Below, one piece after another: positions 13,056 to 16,254 of a stretch of 16,254 nucleotides of DNA. Source of the DNA: Armatimonadota bacterium (GTDB taxonomy: Bacteria > Armatimonadota > Zipacnadia > Zipacnadales > UBA11051). The stretch is taken from NCBI GenBank assembly GCA_003542955.1, contig DPJP01000029.1, forward strand, positions 6,473 through 22,726. The letters run 5' to 3'. The translations under genes were made by a program, and so were the position numbers. A model generated the notes under the pieces. It was not told the origin of the DNA and searched no databases. It worked only from the letters and a program-made list of their open reading frames with translations. How positions within the stretch are numbered: the first letter of the stretch is position 1; the number at the start of each line of letters is the position of its first letter.

Positions 13056-15770
13056 CTACGATCGTATTCCTGTCAGGAAGACCAACAGCTTCTCCATGGC
13101 CGCCTCGCCGTACTCGTGGACGTAGAGCACGCCGTTGTAGCGGGGAAGGTTGCGCATCTCCGGGGGGAGCTTCTCCGGGTCGGGCCAGGAGAAGCCTCGG
13201 GTCATAACCGGCACGACGTTGCGGTCGGTTGCGATCGCGTGGGCGATCTCGCGCCTCAACCAGTCGCCTTCGTTGATGCACCGCGACAGCGAACCCTCGG
13301 AGAGGACCACGATGAAGCTCGGCGCTCGCTCGATCTCGTGCAGCAGCCTGACATCGAAGTGGCATGCCCCCAGGTCGTCTACATCGAGGAACGCCCGGAT
13401 GCCGTGCAGCTTGAGTTCGGCACGGATCAAGCGAGCCGCATCTGCTCCACCCTCACGCCGGTAGCTGATGAAGACGTCATACCCCTCGGCTGCCGTATGT
13501 GATGGCGCCGTCGTCGCGGTTGCAGGCAATGGCGCAGGCGCCGCGATGGACCAGGGGCGTGCGGGGTCCTCGTATTTCTGCCGCTCGCGCTGGCACCAGG
13601 TCCAGAGTGGGCCACCCTGCATCACGAACCTTCTATTCTCTCTGTCCATAACCTCGCGGGGCTCATCTGTCTCCATAGCCATGAGGTCACGGTAGAGCAT
13701 CGGGGCCACAGCGTCGGCGGATCTGACGAACTCCTGGTGCATGTCCCACACCCTGTCGAGAGGCTCGATCAGTTGCCCACCGCGGACCTGTGCGGGATGC
13801 TCACTCAGCCAGGCGGCCAACTCGTCATCGACCGCGAAGTAGCCGCCATGCCAGACGATGGTGCTCCCATCGGCAGCCAGTCCGGGCCCGACATCGACAT
13901 ACTCCACGACATCCTGGAGAAATGCGAAGTCCGTCATGAAGTCAAGCCAGGTGTCGTAGTCGTCTCCCCTGCGAGCATGATACGGCAGGTCGGCGAGCGC
14001 TCTTGCGCTCACCGGCATGCCACGGTCGCCCAGCGCGGCGCTGACAGCATCGCGGAAGTGGGCCGCGATCTCACGATGCATCGCGCGTGGGCGTTCTGCC
14101 TCGGCCAGATATCGAGCCTCGACAGCGCGGCGGAGCTGGGCCTGGCAGTAGTCAACAGCCTCCCCGCGGAACACCAGGTACGACCGCAGCGCGCGTTGGA
14201 GCATCCGCAATGCGGAAGGGGGCGCGATTTGGGCGCACAGCAGTTCCACGTCACTCTCCGGCATCCCGCGCCGGCCGAGGGCTATGTAGCCGGTGCATGC
14301 GGCGACCAGGTCGGCGCCGAAGTCACCCTCAAGTCTCGCCAGCATCCAGTCGAACAGGCCCGCTGTTGATCCGGGAAGACGATGGATCACGTCAGAGACT
14401 TCATCCACCCTCCCGACCTGCCGCAACTCCTCGACGGCCACTCTCAGATAGAGCGGCTGAGTCGCGTCGGCCTTGCTGAGCAGGGCGTGCAGTTGGCCGG
14501 GTTCGAGGCTCTTGGAGTACCGAGCCAACAAGGCGGTTACTACATCAGCGGCGTCCTCTATGGTCAACGGGGGGCATTCCGCCATCACGAGACCGGCCCT
14601 GCCATAGTCCATGGTGCCCTCGCCCGCGGCGCTTGACACCGTGGCGAGTATGCGGACAGCCGGTGGCAGCGGCGTTGGCAGCCAGGCCATCCGGCACGCG
14701 CTCTCCGCCTCCTCCATGTCCTCCAGGCCGTCGAGCAGCAGCACGACGGGGATGCGGCGCTCCGACACGCTTGCGAGCAGGCCGCTCAGGCACTCCTCGA
14801 CGTCGGGGAGAGTGTCAGGCACGGCGACTGCGTCGCCGCCAAACTCGGCAAGGCAATGACACAAGCGTCTGAGCATGTACAGCAGGCTTGTTGAGGTTCG
14901 GCTGGCGCCGACGAAATGGGCACTGATGAACGCGGCGGTGTCAGACCGCATGCCCCGGAGGCGCTCCCAGAGCGCGGCAAGGAGTGCCGACCTCCCGCTG
15001 CCGGGTGCTCCGGTGAGCAGCAGGATGTTGGGGTCGCCCGTCGTCTGCGTGAACTCGATCATGCTCTGGAGGATGCCTTCACGGCTGGCCGTGCCGAATG
15101 TCCACGCTCTCTCTTCAGCGTACGCCTCCATCGCGGCGGCTTCATCCGCGAACCAGTCCATCGGCGTCTCCGGCTCGGAGCCAAGTCCGAGTTCGGAAGA
15201 GAGAGCGCCCCAGAGGTCGTCGAGGACGGCCTGACCGAATTCCTCGAGGCCACCGACTCGCCCTGCGGCGAAGTCCCAGAGACACGAGTACTGCCGAACC
15301 GGCAGGCCCGCGGAGATGATCTGCTGCTTGAGCGCTCCAAGTCGGTCTGCGGATTCGCCCGGCGGCTCCCGGTACTGCTCAACCAACTCAGCCGGAATCG
15401 AATCATACACGGAGGGATCACGGAAGTAGAAGAATTGCGAAGCGTGGTCCGGCTGCCGGAGGACCGCGTAGTCGATCTCCTGGGCTACTGATGACACCTG
15501 AGCGTCGGGCGGCACCCACCCATACCGTTCACCGAGCAGGCACAGGAACCATGGGCGACACTCGTCGATGATCTCCCTGCAGACGGCCAGAGCGTCCTGC
15601 TCGGCTGTCACGCCCCATCTCAGGTCAACATCTACGAAGTGCACCTTATGCTGAAGCAGGCGTTCACGCAGCTCCGGGAAGACGACCTGTACCAGATACT
15701 CCCTCTCTGCTGCCATGTCCCGGAACGTGGACGAGACAAAGAGCCGGACGGTCCGCCACTTCCCAGCCAT
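13056..15770 (-). CDS. DUF4062-STAND NTPase-TIR protein, candidate defence effector
   Basis: A 904-residue protein with three recognisable parts. (1) DUF4062, about 5-190: RLFVSSTFRDMAAEREYL (9-26), VDLRWGVT (48-55) and FLCLLGERYGWVP (75-87), the pattern shared with nephrocystin-3 and TEP1. (2) A STAND/NACHT-like P-loop NTPase, about 225-460: Walker A GAPGSGRS (254-261) with Arg260 where Lys is normal, and Walker B VVLLLDGLEDME (342-353). A helical region follows (about 470-740, including DWMLARLEGDF) and then an Ala/Pro/Thr linker (741-762). (3) TIR, about 763-904: YDVFISYRREGG (764-775), FLDVDDL (794-800) and DWLRREIAHAI (836-846), where Glu841 fits the NADase catalytic Glu. STAND proteins sense a trigger and oligomerise; bacterial TIR domains often destroy NAD or make signals. 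ATG at 15770 has GGAG eight bases upstream; a GTG at 15800 would add 10 residues. No WD40 or other repeats are seen. Confidence 0.88.
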   Translation of the reverse strand: MAGKWRTVRLFVSSTFRDMAAEREYLVQVVFPELRERLLQHKVHFVDVDLRWGVTAEQDALAVCREIIDECRPWFLCLLGERYGWVPPDAQVSSVAQEIDYAVLRQPDHASQFFYFRDPSVYDSIPAELVEQYREPPGESADRLGALKQQIISAGLPVRQYSCLWDFAAGRVGGLEEFGQAVLDDLWGALSSELGLGSEPETPMDWFADEAAAMEAYAEERAWTFGTASREGILQSMIEFTQTTGDPNILLLTGAPGSGRSALLAALWERLRGMRSDTAAFISAHFVGASRTSTSLLYMLRRLCHCLAEFGGDAVAVPDTLPDVEECLSGLLASVSERRIPVVLLLDGLEDMEEAESACRMAWLPTPLPPAVRILATVSSAAGEGTMDYGRAGLVMAECPPLTIEDAADVVTALLARYSKSLEPGQLHALLSKADATQPLYLRVAVEELRQVGRVDEVSDVIHRLPGSTAGLFDWMLARLEGDFGADLVAACTGYIALGRRGMPESDVELLCAQIAPPSALRMLQRALRSYLVFRGEAVDYCQAQLRRAVEARYLAEAERPRAMHREIAAHFRDAVSAALGDRGMPVSARALADLPYHARRGDDYDTWLDFMTDFAFLQDVVEYVDVGPGLAADGSTIVWHGGYFAVDDELAAWLSEHPAQVRGGQLIEPLDRVWDMHQEFVRSADAVAPMLYRDLMAMETDEPREVMDRENRRFVMQGGPLWTWCQRERQKYEDPARPWSIAAPAPLPATATTAPSHTAAEGYDVFISYRREGGADAARLIRAELKLHGIRAFLDVDDLGACHFDVRLLHEIERAPSFIVVLSEGSLSRCINEGDWLRREIAHAIATDRNVVPVMTRGFSWPDPEKLPPEMRNLPRYNGVLYVHEYGEAAMEKLLVFLTGIRS

Positions 15771-15811
15771 CGCGTTCACTCCATGTGCGGAATGGCACAC
15801 CTCGTCAGCCC

Positions 15812-15823
15812 GCCCGATCGGGC
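15812..15823. promoter_or_regulatory. Perfect 12-bp palindrome, possible operator
   Basis: GCCCGATCGGGC is exactly self-complementary and lies about 42 bp upstream of the STAND-TIR start, in the 270-bp space between two divergent genes (15771-16040). A neighbouring ribbon-helix-helix gene makes an operator plausible. No clear -35/-10 pair was found on either strand in this space, and it holds no other gene. Confidence 0.3.
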
Positions 15824-16040
15824 ATGTGTTCGCCTCCGCGCCTGCCTCCCCCTGCCGAGATCAAGGATGCGTGACCGCCGCCGGTACACCCGTGCGGGGA
15901 AACTGGCCGAACACGGACGCCGGGCCGACCGTTTGCGCATTCGGACTCCAGTACGCGAATCACCACCAAAGGCTGCAAGCCCGGCATCCGGCCGTCCAGG
16001 GAGTTGGACTCGCGAGTAGCGGGAGCAGGGAGGATCGACA

Positions 16041-16223
16041 ATGGGAGAAGACGGCGGAGTCGAGAGAAACTCCAAGTGCAAGTCATGCACGCTGTGGCTG
16101 CCGTGTACGACAATCGAGGCTATCGACAGGCAGGCCAGGGAGGACGGCGTCAGTCCCGCGGAGGTCGTGGCCGCGGCAATCCGAGCCTACATCGCAGACG
16201 AGAACGCAGGTCGCTGCAGGTAG
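16041..16223 (+). CDS. Small ribbon-helix-helix DNA-binding protein with CxxC N-terminus
   Basis: The 60-residue protein follows the ribbon-helix-helix (CopG/MetJ-Arc) pattern: a strand CTLWLP (16-21), helix A IEAIDRQAREDG (25-36), the turn VSPAE (37-41) and helix B VVAAAIRAYIADE (42-54). Such proteins dimerise, place the paired strand in the DNA major groove and usually repress their own promoter or a neighbour's. Before and within the strand are Cys13, Cys16 and Cys22, and there is a Cys59 at the end; Cys13-x2-Cys16 resembles a metal or redox site, which is unusual for so short a regulator. GGAGGA six bases before the ATG is a strong ribosome site and supports a real gene. It diverges from the STAND-TIR gene; no toxin partner is seen before the window ends 31 bases later. 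Confidence 0.72.
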   Translation: MGEDGGVERNSKCKSCTLWLPCTTIEAIDRQAREDGVSPAEVVAAAIRAYIADENAGRCR

Positions 16224-16254
16224 CTCTGCGCCGTAGTGGCCACGGGAATGAACG

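Noticed and set aside
1..16254. tRNA, rRNA, CRISPR array, insertion sequence or integrase
   Set aside because: No repeat-spacer pattern, transposase or integrase motif, or recognisable RNA gene was seen on either strand.

Overview
This is a GC-rich bacterial chromosomal window with dense, normally spaced coding and mostly good Shine-Dalgarno sequences. Two features suggest a diderm (outer-membrane) bacterium: a secreted protein whose C-terminus looks like outer-membrane beta strands, and a secreted beta-helix protein with a C-terminal ligand-binding-like domain. The combination of a YvcK protein with N-terminal membrane segments, a secreted beta-helix protein, an MttB-family methyltransferase and an eukaryote-like DUF4062 STAND protein would fit an environmental lineage such as Armatimonadota or a related candidate phylum. 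That placement is inference; no rRNA or ribosomal protein gene is present to decide it.

Bases 1-3342 (all minus strand) are a central-carbon block, in transcription order: a tandem-duplicated PurS-like small protein, the gluconeogenesis/cell-wall factor yvcK, glyceraldehyde-3-phosphate dehydrogenase (gap) and the first 37 codons of phosphoglycerate kinase (pgk), cut by the window edge. A convincing promoter for gap overlaps the yvcK stop codon. A perfect 11-bp hairpin lies between gap and pgk. The GAPDH ends in an unusual Cys-rich tail.

Bases 3343-6642 hold a divergently transcribed class I methyltransferase-like protein (plus strand). It converges, 10 bp apart, on a large secreted protein (minus strand) of unknown function with a carboxypeptidase-regulatory-like middle domain.

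Bases 6894-12896 (plus strand) are a tight four-gene operon: an octopine/nopaline-type (opine) dehydrogenase, an MmgE/PrpD-family enzyme, a pyrrolysine-free MttB-family corrinoid methyltransferase homologue, and a secreted right-handed beta-helix protein whose start codon lies inside the end of the methyltransferase gene. Together they look like an undescribed pathway for a methylated amine or opine-like compound, possibly linked to extracellular polysaccharide. The substrate cannot be read from sequence.

Bases 12897-16254 are the most unusual part. A 904-residue minus-strand protein combines an N-terminal DUF4062 domain of the nephrocystin-3/TEP1 kind, a STAND/NACHT-like P-loop NTPase with Arg in place of the Walker A Lys, a helical region and a C-terminal TIR domain that keeps its candidate catalytic Glu. 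This is the layout of an anti-phage or cell-suicide signalling protein. Divergent from it is a 60-residue ribbon-helix-helix protein with an N-terminal CxxC. The space between them carries a perfect 12-bp palindrome that could be an operator. No RNA genes, CRISPR arrays, insertion sequences or integrase genes were seen.
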